Numbered from the stretch's first letter, positions 35,061-43,835 are shown. The stretch is DNA of 64,000 nt from Bacillus sp. OxB-1 (GCF_000829195.1 NZ_AP013294.1:806001-870000); one strand, 5' to 3'. Numbers and translations are program-made. Notes: generated from the letters alone by a model not told the origin.

Positions 35061-36005
35061 TTAGTTTCCTTCTTGCAAAGCTACCCGGTTTTCCAACACT
35101 CCGACTTTGTCGATTTCAATTCTCACCACGTCGCCATCTTTCAAGAAGGTTGGTGGATCCATTGCCACGCCTACTCCACCTGGTGTACCGGACAAAATAA
35201 CATCTCCCGGCTCAAGCGTCATCAGGTTGGATAGGAAGGCAACAAGTTTCTGAACAGAGAACACGAGGTTCGCCGTATTCGTTTTTTGTCGGACTTCTCC
35301 GTTCACCGTCAAGACAACGTCCAAACCGGATGGATCTGTCAGTTCATCAGTTGTCACAAGCCAAGGTCCCATCGGTGCGCTGCCGTCAACCGATTTCCCT
35401 TGTAGCCACTCGAGTGTGCGGCGTTGAATATCGCGGTATGTGACATCGTTTGCGATTGTGTAACCCGCCACGTAATCAAGTGCATCTTCTTCGGATACGT
35501 TACGCGCTTGTTTCCCGATTACGAACGTGAACTCCGCTTCGTAATCCAATTGTTCAGAAATTGGATGGAACGGGATATCGTCTTCTGGCCCGATTACCGT
35601 ATTGGCAAATTTCGCGAATACAACCGGGAATTCAGGAATTTCACGGCCCATCTCCAAGATATGTTCCCGATAGTTGTGACCTACGCAGATCATTTTGCTA
35701 GGAGCCGTCACAGGCGCTTCCACTTTGACCGCCGATTTTTCATAAATGAGTTGATGCTCAAAGCTGTCCGGATTCTCAAGAGCGTAACCAATCGCTTCTT
35801 GTGCCAAGCCCATGCTTTCTTTGCCGCCTTGTAAAAACGCTTCCATTTTTGCTGGAACGAAAGCTTCAGCAATTTCTTTATAACGGTATTTCTCTTGGCT
35901 TTTCAGTAAAGCTTGGTACGCATAATTCAAGTCCACCACTTTGTTTTCTTCCACAACTGCTCCGATACGTGAATGACCTGCTGTTGTAAATGTAATAAGT
36001 TTCAT
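35061..36005 (-). CDS. Fumarylacetoacetate hydrolase family protein (fumarylpyruvate hydrolase)
   Basis: The protein (314 aa) has the FAH fold with the metal ligands Glu156 and Glu158 in DYEAEFTFVIG and Asp187 in YTIANDVTYRD, plus ICVGHNYREH and ILSGTPGGVGVA. In the gentisate pathway it splits fumarylpyruvate, or maleylpyruvate directly, into pyruvate and a four-carbon acid. FAH-type enzymes also include 5-oxopent-3-ene-1,2,5-tricarboxylate decarboxylases; the context favours gentisate. It is the first gene of the operon, with a promoter at 36220-36249. Confidence 0.88.
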   Translation of the reverse strand: MKLITFTTAGHSRIGAVVEENKVVDLNYAYQALLKSQEKYRYKEIAEAFVPAKMEAFLQGGKESMGLAQEAIGYALENPDSFEHQLIYEKSAVKVEAPVTAPSKMICVGHNYREHILEMGREIPEFPVVFAKFANTVIGPEDDIPFHPISEQLDYEAEFTFVIGKQARNVSEEDALDYVAGYTIANDVTYRDIQRRTLEWLQGKSVDGSAPMGPWLVTTDELTDPSGLDVVLTVNGEVRQKTNTANLVFSVQKLVAFLSNLMTLEPGDVILSGTPGGVGVAMDPPTFLKDGDVVRIEIDKVGVLENRVALQEGN

Positions 36006-36069
36006 TGGAATCTCCTTTGCCTTGTCAGTAGTTTAGGGCCGTTTGCACCTAACTGTAAGTTGTCTCTCA

Positions 36070-36083
36070 AGTAAACGCATTCA
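36070..36083 (-). promoter_or_regulatory. Candidate CcpA cre site in the gentisate operon leader
   Basis: The minus strand reads TGAATGCGTTTACT, one mismatch from WTGNAANCGNWNNCW. It lies about 130 nt downstream of the predicted start point, where bound CcpA would block elongation. Confidence 0.4.
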
Positions 36084-36219
36084 TTTTTCTCTTAAAACTT
36101 CTTTACAGCTGAGCCATTTTTTCGGCGCGCTGCATGATCAGTTCTCAAGATGGGGAATTCTCTAACAAAACAACCCCTTTCACTTTTTATACCTATTTGA
36201 TAAGATGTTCACTATATAT

Positions 36220-36249
36220 ATAATATTATAATGTAAAGGGGAATGTCAA
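36220..36249 (-). promoter_or_regulatory. Promoter of the gentisate operon
   Basis: On the minus strand TTGACA (36249-36244) and TATTAT (36225-36220) are 18 bp apart, giving a leader of about 200 nt. The rest of 36006-36366 is AT-rich and shows no other gene. Confidence 0.55.
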
Positions 36250-36366
36250 TATTCTATCTTATTTAAATTTCCGTAAATTCTAAGGAGTGGTTTAAATTAA
36301 ACTTTGTATTGCCCCATAGGATTACCTATACTTAGCAGTAGAAAAGAAAATATTTGGAGGAACGAT

Positions 36367-37116
36367 ATGGTAGAAATTATTAAAAACGGCTCCATGATTC
36401 AATCCCTGCAGATCGGGATTAAAATAGTGGACGTTATTAAAGAAAATGAATTGCCGATGAGCTTTTCAGATATACAGGAAAAAACGGAAATCACGAAAAG
36501 TAACTTATATAAATATATGAACACGCTCGTCCATCTTGAGCTTTTATTTCGCGATAAATCCACAGGTCTTTACCATCTTGGCAATAAACTGATTCAATAC
36601 GGCACGGCCGCCATCCGGAATGAAGATACGATTGCCCTCATCACGCCTTATTTACAAACCATCAGCCAGCATTCCAAATGCTCGACCCTGTTTGCCGTCT
36701 GGAGCATCGATGGACCGATCGTGGCAAAAATCTGGAACTCCGATCAAGTGCTGAACATTGGTGCTCAAATCGGGACGCTTCTGCCGCAGCAATCATCATC
36801 CGGTAAAATCTTTAATACGTTTTTGGAAAGCCAAAAACAATTCAGACAGCAAGAAGGACAAGTGACGTCCACTCCCCTGAGCGAAGAAGAGAGACGTCAA
36901 ATCCTTGCAGAGAAAATAGCGTTTGCTAGGGAACCCCTGATTACATCCGTTTCCTCTGTCTCGATCCCCATCCTCACTTTTAATGAGAAGCTCGTCGGTT
37001 CCATCACAGTCGTCGGTTTTTCCGATAACATCCCGGTCTCCTTCAACGAGCCACTGAGCCAATATTTAGTGGAACGGCAAAAAGAGATCTCCGGAATTTT
37101 CGGATACAAAGGGTAA
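36367..37116 (+). CDS. IclR-family transcriptional regulator
   Basis: This 249-aa protein has an N-terminal winged helix (about 5-70; MSFSDIQEKTEITKSNLYKYMNTL) and an IclR effector domain (about 80-245; FAVWSIDGPIVAKIW, GAQIGTLLPQQSSSGKIF, SVSIPILTFN). The start is ATG 36367 after TTTGGAGGAACGAT; 21 upstream residues of frame are rejected. It is divergent from the gentisate operon and convergent with the TRAP genes, so control of one or both by an aromatic ligand is likely. IclR members act as activators or repressors. Confidence 0.88.
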   Translation: MVEIIKNGSMIQSLQIGIKIVDVIKENELPMSFSDIQEKTEITKSNLYKYMNTLVHLELLFRDKSTGLYHLGNKLIQYGTAAIRNEDTIALITPYLQTISQHSKCSTLFAVWSIDGPIVAKIWNSDQVLNIGAQIGTLLPQQSSSGKIFNTFLESQKQFRQQEGQVTSTPLSEEERRQILAEKIAFAREPLITSVSSVSIPILTFNEKLVGSITVVGFSDNIPVSFNEPLSQYLVERQKEISGIFGYKG

Positions 37117-37143
37117 GCGTTCCCAACACTATTTATATGGATG

Positions 37144-37187
37144 AAAAAAGCAGTATCAGGCAACTTCACGCCGATACTGCTTTTTCT
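37144..37187. terminator. Bidirectional terminator between iclR and dctM
   Basis: AAAAAAGCAGTATC and GATACTGCTTTTTC form a 14-bp stem with A and T tracts on both sides. Confidence 0.88.
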
Positions 37188-37192
37188 TTTGT

Positions 37193-38467
37193 TTATTTTA
37201 AAACGGATGGCAGCCAGAGTACGAGATCCGGCCAATACGTAATGACTAGCAATGCGATAAAAGACGCAATGAGAAACGGCCAAATCGATTTGATGAGCGT
37301 TTCCAGTTTGACATCTCCAAGCGCAGAGGCAATGTAAAGCCCAGCGCCTACTGGCGGCGTCAACAAGCCGACTGTCAGGTTAATACAAATAATAACCCCG
37401 AAATGGATCGGATCAATTCCATAATTCGCGATAAGCGGTGTAAAAATTGGAACGAGAATGATCAATGCCGCCATGCCGTCCATGAACATACCGACAATGA
37501 GTAGGAATATATTGACGATCAACAAGAAAACGAGAGGGTTATCTGTTAAAGAAACCATCCATTCTGCAATTTGTTGTGGAATTCTTTCAAAAGACAGCAT
37601 CCATCCAAACAAATTCGCCATGGCAATGAGCATTGTAATCGTCGCAGTCGTTACCGCCGTGTTAATAAAGATCGTTGGAATCTGCGAGATTTTCAATTCG
37701 CGATAAAAGAAGAAACCGACCAATAACGCAACGATACAGGCAAATGCTGCGGATTCTGTCGGAGTGAATACTCCACTTAAAATACCCGCAATAATAATAA
37801 CCGGAACGGCCAATGCCGGAATGACATTAAGAAAGGCTTTGACCACTTCGGCAAATTTCGCTCTTTCTTGCGTCGGCCATTTTTCCTTTGTACCAACATA
37901 GCCGATTAATACAATAAACGAAACGGCAAGCACTACGCCCGGAAGAATCCCGGCGATGAACATATCGCCAATGGAAGCACCTGACGCCACCCCATAAATG
38001 ATAAACATCATACTAGGCGGGATAATCGGTCCAAGAAGACCTGCCGCGGCAGTTGTCGCCGAGCTAAATTCCCGCGTATACCCATTCTTCTCCATGGAAG
38101 GAACCATCGTCCGGCTCATCATGGCAATTTGAGCGGTTGCCGAACCGATAATAGACGCGAGCAACATATTGGAAATAACATTGACATATGCAAGACCGCC
38201 TCGAAAATGCCCGACAAGCGTTTTCGAAAACTCGATCAAGCGTTTTGTAATGCCCCCCGAGTTCATCAATTCCCCAGCGAGCATGAACAGCGGGATGGCG
38301 AGCAAACCAAAGTTCTCTAAACCTGAATACAGTCGTTGGGGAGCAGTTGCCATTAACCCCATATTATTAGATGCGATAATGTAAACAATGGTCGTCAAAC
38401 CTAATACAAAAGCAATCGGCACTTGCAGAAGGAGCAGGACAATAAAAGCCAACAGTGCAAATGTCAT
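37193..38467 (-). CDS. TRAP transporter large permease (DctM-like)
   Basis: The product (424 aa) is the 12-helix large membrane subunit of a tripartite ATP-independent periplasmic-type transporter, which drives uptake with an ion gradient. Family segments are VPIAFVLGLTT, the conserved GGITKRLIEFS, LGPIIPPSMMFIIYGVASG near 150 and GLLTPPVGAGLYIA near 350. Its ATG overlaps the small permease stop by 4 nt. The DctP-DctQ-DctM set lies between the gentisate unit and the second CoA-ligase unit, so an aromatic acid is a reasonable substrate guess. Confidence 0.92.
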   Translation of the reverse strand: MTFALLAFIVLLLLQVPIAFVLGLTTIVYIIASNNMGLMATAPQRLYSGLENFGLLAIPLFMLAGELMNSGGITKRLIEFSKTLVGHFRGGLAYVNVISNMLLASIIGSATAQIAMMSRTMVPSMEKNGYTREFSSATTAAAGLLGPIIPPSMMFIIYGVASGASIGDMFIAGILPGVVLAVSFIVLIGYVGTKEKWPTQERAKFAEVVKAFLNVIPALAVPVIIIAGILSGVFTPTESAAFACIVALLVGFFFYRELKISQIPTIFINTAVTTATITMLIAMANLFGWMLSFERIPQQIAEWMVSLTDNPLVFLLIVNIFLLIVGMFMDGMAALIILVPIFTPLIANYGIDPIHFGVIICINLTVGLLTPPVGAGLYIASALGDVKLETLIKSIWPFLIASFIALLVITYWPDLVLWLPSVLK

Positions 38468-38961
38468 GATGCGGAACCTCCTTGCTTGCCGAAAAAGTTA
38501 TCCAGAACGAGTTCCAGTGTATGAATCACCATGAACAAGAAACATACCGGTATACTCAAATAAGCGTAAATCATTGGCAAGCCAATTGAACTGGACTTTT
38601 GCACCCGAATGTTTGGCGAGGATAACCAACCGATAGACAAATAGAAGATATATGCGACAAACGCCAACAGTGCAAGCATGCCGATCCCTAAAAGGACAGT
38701 GCGAAGCTTCCCTTTCATTTTATCCATTAAAATTGAAACTGCTGCGGATTCTTTACGCTTAATACTCATACTGCCGCCGATAAAAGAAAGCCAGACTAGT
38801 GAAAAAATGGCGATCTCATCTGACCAAGTCAGCGGCGAGCTCAGGACATAGCGATAAAGGACACCAGCTGCTAATGAAAACAGCATGGTGCCACATAGGA
38901 TGATCGCAGCGAATTTTTCAATGGAATACACCCAATTGCTCAGGCGGTGTAAAGCTTTCAT
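38464..38961 (-). CDS. TRAP transporter small permease (DctQ-like)
   Basis: The 165-aa protein has four membrane helices (about 12-38, 48-66, 88-112, 127-150) and the DctQ features WSDEIAIFSLVWLSFIGGSMSIKRKE split around residue 45-65. It forms the membrane complex with the large subunit. It sits 16 bp after the binding-protein gene and overlaps the large permease gene by 4 nt. Confidence 0.9.
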   Translation of the reverse strand: MKALHRLSNWVYSIEKFAAIILCGTMLFSLAAGVLYRYVLSSPLTWSDEIAIFSLVWLSFIGGSMSIKRKESAAVSILMDKMKGKLRTVLLGIGMLALLAFVAYIFYLSIGWLSSPNIRVQKSSSIGLPMIYAYLSIPVCFLFMVIHTLELVLDNFFGKQGGSAS

Positions 38962-38977
38962 AGAAATTCCCCCGATT

Positions 38978-40024
38978 TTATTTTGCCGCGGCCTCCAGGA
39001 ATGATTTAATCACATCGGATTTCGCAGAGTATTCGTCGCGAACTTCCTGTGAAATAGCATCAAATGCAGAGGAGTCAGTCAATTCAACAACGTTGACGCC
39101 GCTGTCTTTCAATGTTTGCAAGTTGCTCTCTTCACGCGCGATCGACTCTTGAATTCCCCAGTCTACTGCTTTTTGCATTGCTTCTTTTACAATCTCTTGA
39201 TCTTCGGCAGAGAGTTTATCGTAAGAAGGTTGTCCCATAACGATAACCGCCGGGAATGTCATATGGTTTGTAAGTGTCAGGTTTTCAGCATTTTCATAGT
39301 ACTTTTCAGTAACCAGTGCGTCCAAGTCAATGTCGATTCCATCGATTACGCCAGTCTGAAGGGATGTATACACTTCAGGAAGTGGCATCGCAGTAGGACC
39401 GGCACCTGTTTTTTCCCAGAAAGACTGCATGGACGGGCTGCCGATAATACGAATTTTCTTACCTGCCAAATCAGCCGGAGATTCTACAGTACCGCTTTTT
39501 AAAAGTACGTGACGGTTACCAGCAAAGATGAAGTCCATTCCGACTAGGCTTTGTGAACTTAATTCTTCCAACATTTGTTTTGCAGCATCCGAGCTGCGAA
39601 GTTCATTTGCTTCTTCCAAGTTATTGAAAACAAATGGCATGAACCAAGCATTCAGGGAATCTTGACGGGTACTCATGTACGCATTTGTCAAGAAGCCGAA
39701 ATCCAATGAACCCGTTTCAAGTTGTTGTACCATGTCTTTCTCTTGGCCTAGTTGGGAAGCAGGATAAATTTCGACATCCATCCGACCGTCTGAAAGTGCT
39801 TTCAGTTCTTCACCAAATTTTTCAGCAGTTTTATGCCAAATATGAGACTCTTGAGTAACGTGAGAAATTTTAAAAGTATACTTTTCACCCGCCGCAGCTC
39901 CTTCTGTGTCGCCGCCTTTATCTGATGAAGCAGTATCACCGCCATTGCCGCATGCGGCTAACATGGCTGCCAACGCCAAAACCGAAACGAATGCAACCGA
40001 TTTCATTTTTTTGAAGAATGACAT
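38978..40024 (-). CDS. TRAP transporter substrate-binding lipoprotein (DctP-like)
   Basis: This 348-aa DctP-family solute receptor has a lipoprotein signal with lipobox LAAC (Cys25), so it is anchored to the outer membrane face. The mature part has the family marks ISHVTQESHIWHKTAEKF, QLGQEKDMVQQLETGSLDF, the carboxylate-clamp arginine region KIRIIGSP, and TGVIDGIDID. Such receptors bind organic acids, commonly dicarboxylates, sialic acid or aromatic acids. Its promoter region carries a symmetric 39-bp palindrome. Confidence 0.93.
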   Translation of the reverse strand: MSFFKKMKSVAFVSVLALAAMLAACGNGGDTASSDKGGDTEGAAAGEKYTFKISHVTQESHIWHKTAEKFGEELKALSDGRMDVEIYPASQLGQEKDMVQQLETGSLDFGFLTNAYMSTRQDSLNAWFMPFVFNNLEEANELRSSDAAKQMLEELSSQSLVGMDFIFAGNRHVLLKSGTVESPADLAGKKIRIIGSPSMQSFWEKTGAGPTAMPLPEVYTSLQTGVIDGIDIDLDALVTEKYYENAENLTLTNHMTFPAVIVMGQPSYDKLSAEDQEIVKEAMQKAVDWGIQESIAREESNLQTLKDSGVNVVELTDSSAFDAISQEVRDEYSAKSDVIKSFLEAAAK

Positions 40025-40099
40025 TGTTCTTCCCCCTCTTTTTTTAATAAAATGTCTTGTGATTTTTGATAATATTTATAAATCCTATCATAGACCACA

Positions 40100-40138
40100 A
40101 AGCAAGCCCGTATTTTTGTACAAATAGTGGACTTGCTT
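40100..40138. promoter_or_regulatory. Nested palindrome in the TRAP promoter region
   Basis: Outer arms AAGCAAGCCC (40100-40109) and GGACTTGCTT (40129-40138) enclose the perfect inner palindrome TTTGTACAAA (40115-40124), all centred on about 40119. It lies 76-114 nt upstream of the dctP start and looks like an operator for a dimer or a pair of dimers. Confidence 0.5.
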
Positions 40139-40277
40139 CACTTATAATATAATTCATTCAATTGCGAAGTCAACCTATTTTTTAATTTTTACAATGCTTA
40201 CTAGATGAAAAACAAAACAACCGTTAAGCAAATGTAGTAGTTGCACAATCCGGAAGTTTATAATTTGCTATGCAATG

Positions 40278-40400
40278 AACAAAAGCGCAGGGCGCTTGCT
40301 CAGAGGCGACAGGCATAAGACGAAGATGCGGCGTGGCGCTTTTTGCCACAGAGCAGCTTTGACTTATGACCCCGAGCCTCTAGCGCCCGGAGCTGGACGT
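40278..40400. repeat. Dispersed hairpin-forming REP-like element, second family
   Basis: Arms GGGCGCTTGCTCAGAGGC and GCCTCTAGCGCCC, with inner GCATAAG / CTTATG, fold a long imperfect hairpin over about 120 nt. It is unrelated in sequence to the elements at 16683 and 34855. I recall similar AGCGCCCGGAGCTGGAC elements as common in Bacillales intergenic DNA. It lies in the 480-bp gap before dctP, between its promoter region and the MFS terminator. Confidence 0.7.
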
Positions 40401-40458
40401 AAACAAACCTAATTTTGAAGGTTATCCACATGCCCGAATTTTATAATTTCCTAAGTAA

Positions 40459-40496
40459 CAAAAAAGACGCCATTTGGAAATTTCCTAATGACGCCC
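40459..40496 (-). terminator. Terminator of the thioesterase/ligase/MFS operon
   Basis: On the minus strand GGCGTCATTAGGAAA and TTTCCAAATGGCGTC pair, followed by six T, 10 bp after the MFS stop. Confidence 0.8.
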
Positions 40497-40505
40497 CTCA
40501 ATAAC

Positions 40506-41936
40506 TCATATTGATTTCTGAATAGATTGTTTCAGCGAAACGACCCGCGTTTGCCCGATGCAGACGATGAGGAGACAGCTGATGCCTAGTAAAATTGCAT
40601 CTAAAAAAAGCGGTGCGCCCCACCCTCCTGTACTATCCCGGAGAACACCCGAAATGACGGGGGATAGCAAAGCGCCGATTTCTGCAATCAGATTCCACAT
40701 ACCAAACGCTGAACCTCTCTGTTTTTCCGTAGCCAATTCAGTCACCATGGCATGTTGAACCGCTTGTACTGCGAAAAATAACAAACCGGAGACAAAAAGG
40801 ATGGTCGACATGATAACTGGATTGTTCTTGCCGCTGACCATGTAAAAGGCAAATACGAAAACGGAAATGGTCAACCCGACACTTAACCAAACAAGAACGT
40901 TCTTGCGCCCATTTTCCTTATGGGCTACTCGGTCTGAAATCGCTCCACCCAATGGAAAACCGATCAGACCAGCAACCGCATTAAAAGATGCGATGAGCGC
41001 CGCAGCCAAGAACCCGCTGCCGCCAAATTCTTGGACAATTGCAACGGACCAAAATCCGTAAAACCATAAATGCCAGAGAATCGGGATGGCAGACAAATAC
41101 AAGAGAACTAGATTGCGATTTCGCAATACGGGTGCAACTTCTTTTTTCGTTTTGTAAATATAAGCGATAAATAAAAAGGCGAACAGAGTAAAAATGATGG
41201 CAATATTTACTTCGCCCAGCTTGAAGAAGTCTGCTATATAATACACGCCCAATATAATAGCGAGAAAGACGAAAGAATAGCGGCCAATATTGAGCAAAGC
41301 CATCTTCACATCGGATGGTTCCCGTTCTTCCGTTTTGATCAAATACTTCTTTAGGACAAAGCCGATGAGGATCGTCAACGCACCTAAAATGAAGAAAGGT
41401 GCTTTCCACGCATCATTACCGAGAAAGCCGCGCGACATTTCAATCATATAAGGCGTGACCAACAGACCCGCCGTCAAGCCGACCGACAGACCGCTGATGA
41501 CGACCCCCATGCCCAACCCCATCTTTTTAGGCGGTGTCACTTGTGCAATGAATGAACGGTCATTGGAATAAAGGACACCTTCCCCAAGTCCCGTCAAAAT
41601 CCGAAGGGCAATGAACAGAAAGAGCCCGTTGAACAGTCCGGTAAGCAACGTCGTAACCCCTGCCCAGAAAATACTAATCAAAATCATATTCCGGTAACCG
41701 AATTTGTCGCCGAAATACCCACCCGGAAATTGAGTCAGCATATAGCCGACAAAAAAGAGACTTCCTAACAATCCCCCAAGTGCGTACGGATTGTCAACGG
41801 ATGCAAGAAAGGCGACATCATTTTCAATCATCCATGTGACAATCGGCCCCGTAATCGTCCGGTCAAAATAGGAAATAAACCAACCGACAAATAATAATCC
41901 CCAAACGCGGTAATACGGTTTCCCAGTTGTAGTCAT
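40506..41936 (-). CDS. MFS transporter, probable aromatic/organic-acid:proton symporter
   Basis: This 476-aa protein has about 12 membrane helices. The N-terminus (VWGLLFVGWFISYFDRTITG), the loop GGYFGDKFGYRNMI after helix 2 and GLGEGVLYSNDRSFIAQVTPPKK are typical of the anion:cation symporter type of MFS that imports organic acids such as glucarate, 4-hydroxyphenylacetate or phthalate. Its gene follows thioesterase and CoA-ligase genes on the same strand, with a perfect cre in the 66-bp gap, so it probably imports the ligase substrate. The substrate is not shown. Confidence 0.83.
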   Translation of the reverse strand: MTTTGKPYYRVWGLLFVGWFISYFDRTITGPIVTWMIENDVAFLASVDNPYALGGLLGSLFFVGYMLTQFPGGYFGDKFGYRNMILISIFWAGVTTLLTGLFNGLFLFIALRILTGLGEGVLYSNDRSFIAQVTPPKKMGLGMGVVISGLSVGLTAGLLVTPYMIEMSRGFLGNDAWKAPFFILGALTILIGFVLKKYLIKTEEREPSDVKMALLNIGRYSFVFLAIILGVYYIADFFKLGEVNIAIIFTLFAFLFIAYIYKTKKEVAPVLRNRNLVLLYLSAIPILWHLWFYGFWSVAIVQEFGGSGFLAAALIASFNAVAGLIGFPLGGAISDRVAHKENGRKNVLVWLSVGLTISVFVFAFYMVSGKNNPVIMSTILFVSGLLFFAVQAVQHAMVTELATEKQRGSAFGMWNLIAEIGALLSPVISGVLRDSTGGWGAPLFLDAILLGISCLLIVCIGQTRVVSLKQSIQKSI

Positions 41937-41973
41937 CGTTTTCCTCCCCTAAATTGAAAATGGATAGTCTCCT

Positions 41974-41987
41974 TGCAATCGTTTACA
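41974..41987. promoter_or_regulatory. CcpA cre site before the MFS gene
   Basis: TGCAATCGTTTACA matches the cre consensus on both strands (TGNAANCGNWNNCW). It is 38 nt upstream of the MFS start codon, between ligase and transporter genes, and would put transporter expression under carbon catabolite control. Confidence 0.6.
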
Positions 41988-42002
41988 TTTCAGTACTACT
42001 TA

Positions 42003-43265
42003 TTATCTATCCACTCGCTCGTCTAGCACCCGTTTTGATTTCATTGTAAAGCGTGGAAGCGAACCGGACGCCACATTTTCAACAGCAATCCGTAACCCGA
42101 CGCGATCTCGTAAAAGTGCAGCCAATTCCGCAATTATATTGGAATCCGATTCGATTTGAACTTTAATCTGGTCCATTCCGTTCTCGGTGTAGTAGACAAT
42201 CCGGAACTCCTTCACTTCAGCGAACTCCCGGACAATCGCCTCAATGGAGGAAGGATAGATATTGATGCCCCGGATGACGACCATGTCATCGGCGCGTCCC
42301 AGTACGCCTCCCGGGAAAAACTTGAATGGATTGCCGCATGCACAAACTTCCTCGGAATTCAACACGACATCCGCTGTCCGATACCGAATGAGCGGGTAAC
42401 CATAGCGCCCCAAGTTGGTCAACACGAGCTCCCCTTTTTCTCCGACAGCAACCGGTTCCAACGTTTCTGGATCCAACACTTCGGCGATGAATTCGGCTTC
42501 ATTGACATGAATTCCGTTTTGCTCGGAGCAAGAGTACCCATATGCCCCCATCTCGGTCATGCCTACGTGGTCGAACAGTTTCGCTCCCCAAAGCGTCTCG
42601 ATCCGCTTCCGGGTGGAAGGTACGGAACCGCCCGGCTCACCCGCTGTTATAATTTTGGTGATCGTACTATTCTGTAGATCCACTTCCAGTTCTTCCGCCA
42701 CTTCCGCCAGATGCAAAGCGTAACTTGGCGTACAGAGGAGAACCGTTGCTTCATTTTCCATCATGCAATATAGACGTTCTTTCGTGGATTGGCTCCCTCC
42801 CGTGATGACGAGGGACTGGTTTCTCTTCGCCGCTTCGAACGCAGCCCAAAACCCGATGAACGGGCCGAATGAAAATGCGAGAAACACGCGATCCGCCTTC
42901 GTAACACCACTGGAACGGTACACCTCCAACCAACAATCCTCCCACCACGACCAACTTTCAGCCGTATCCAATACCTTCAGCGGAGAACCCGATGTTCCCG
43001 AGGTTTGGTGATAACGGATATAGTCCTCAACAGGATAAGAATGGTTACTGCCATACATACCATTATTCTTTTGATCCTCCACCAACTCTTGCTTCAGCGT
43101 TAGAGGAAGGCCCTGTAGCTGTTCTAATGAAGAAAGCGGCAATTGCACCTGTTCCAGTTTTTTTTGATAAAACGCATTTTGCCCTTTAGTAAACGCAAGC
43201 AAGTCATTTAATCGAGCAAGTTGGTCCTGATGTAATTTGTTTGGAGAAGAACTTTGCGTAATCAT
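42003..43265 (-). CDS. Phenylacetate-CoA ligase-like aryl-CoA synthetase (PaaK family)
   Basis: This 420-aa AMP-forming ligase belongs to the PaaK/aryl-CoA ligase branch. The P-loop is YHQTSGTSGSPLKV, followed by LLCTPSYALHLAE, DHVGMTEMGAYGYSC and the C-terminal RADDMVVIRGINIYPSSIE. A CxC pair (VCACGNPF) as in PaaK-type zinc-binding loops is present. It should convert an aromatic acid to its CoA thioester. It is encoded 32 bp after a 4HBT-type thioesterase and before an MFS importer. The substrate is unknown; benzoate, phenylacetate, anthranilate and salicylate types all exist in the family. Confidence 0.87.
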   Translation of the reverse strand: MITQSSSPNKLHQDQLARLNDLLAFTKGQNAFYQKKLEQVQLPLSSLEQLQGLPLTLKQELVEDQKNNGMYGSNHSYPVEDYIRYHQTSGTSGSPLKVLDTAESWSWWEDCWLEVYRSSGVTKADRVFLAFSFGPFIGFWAAFEAAKRNQSLVITGGSQSTKERLYCMMENEATVLLCTPSYALHLAEVAEELEVDLQNSTITKIITAGEPGGSVPSTRKRIETLWGAKLFDHVGMTEMGAYGYSCSEQNGIHVNEAEFIAEVLDPETLEPVAVGEKGELVLTNLGRYGYPLIRYRTADVVLNSEEVCACGNPFKFFPGGVLGRADDMVVIRGINIYPSSIEAIVREFAEVKEFRIVYYTENGMDQIKVQIESDSNIIAELAALLRDRVGLRIAVENVASGSLPRFTMKSKRVLDERVDR

Positions 43266-43297
43266 ATGATCCCATCCTTTTTGTGTTTTGTTACAGA

Positions 43298-43726
43298 CTA
43301 CACTCTGCTGGCACCGGACTCGGCAGCAGCCATTTTATCTTTGACCATTCCAGGGATGGAAACTGCTTTCGGCTTCTTTCCTGCAAACGAAGCCCATGCG
43401 CGAATCTCGCTTCCCTCCGCCACCAACTCGTCTTCTTTGTAAAAGCGATGCTGAAATTGGAAGACTTTATCCCGCATTTCTACGACCGTTGTACGAATAG
43501 TAAAAGAATCTTCAAATACTAGCGGCCGGAAAAACTTACAGTTTGTTTCGAGTAAGGGCAATCCGATTTGTTCTTCTGTCATCAAAATGGAAGTCGCAAA
43601 CCCGATCGACTTGAAAAAATGATGCGTCGCCTGATCCATCCATTTGTAAAAGTTCGGATAGAAAACAATCCCCGCTGCATCCGTGTCCCCCCACTGCACG
43701 CTCCATTCATACGTAATTCCTGACAT
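43298..43726 (-). CDS. Acyl-CoA thioesterase, 4-hydroxybenzoyl-CoA type (second copy)
   Basis: The product (142 aa) has the hot-dog motif WGDTDAAGIVFYPNFYKW, with Asp16 as the catalytic residue by comparison with 4HBT. It is a clear paralogue of 26031-26456. AAGGAG lies 8 nt before the ATG at 43726; a GTG at 43735 overlaps that site. It is the first gene of a three-gene operon with an aryl-CoA ligase and an MFS importer. Pairing of a ligase with a thioesterase suggests chemistry on the CoA ester followed by release of the product acid. Confidence 0.88.
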   Translation of the reverse strand: MSGITYEWSVQWGDTDAAGIVFYPNFYKWMDQATHHFFKSIGFATSILMTEEQIGLPLLETNCKFFRPLVFEDSFTIRTTVVEMRDKVFQFQHRFYKEDELVAEGSEIRAWASFAGKKPKAVSIPGMVKDKMAAAESGASRV

Positions 43727-43814
43727 TTTCCACACTCCTTAGAAGTTCACAATTTGGTCTTATTTGCGTGTGTATTGACAATCTTAGTATGATGGTTTTA
43801 GCATTTATACCTTT

Positions 43815-43835
43815 TTGTTCTTCTATATGGAACAA
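43815..43835. promoter_or_regulatory. Candidate IclR operator 1
   Basis: TTGTTC-N9-GAACAA is a perfect 6-bp inverted repeat in the divergent region between the thioesterase operon and the iclR pair. The same TGTTC-N9-GAAC layout recurs at 45521-45539. Confidence 0.55.
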
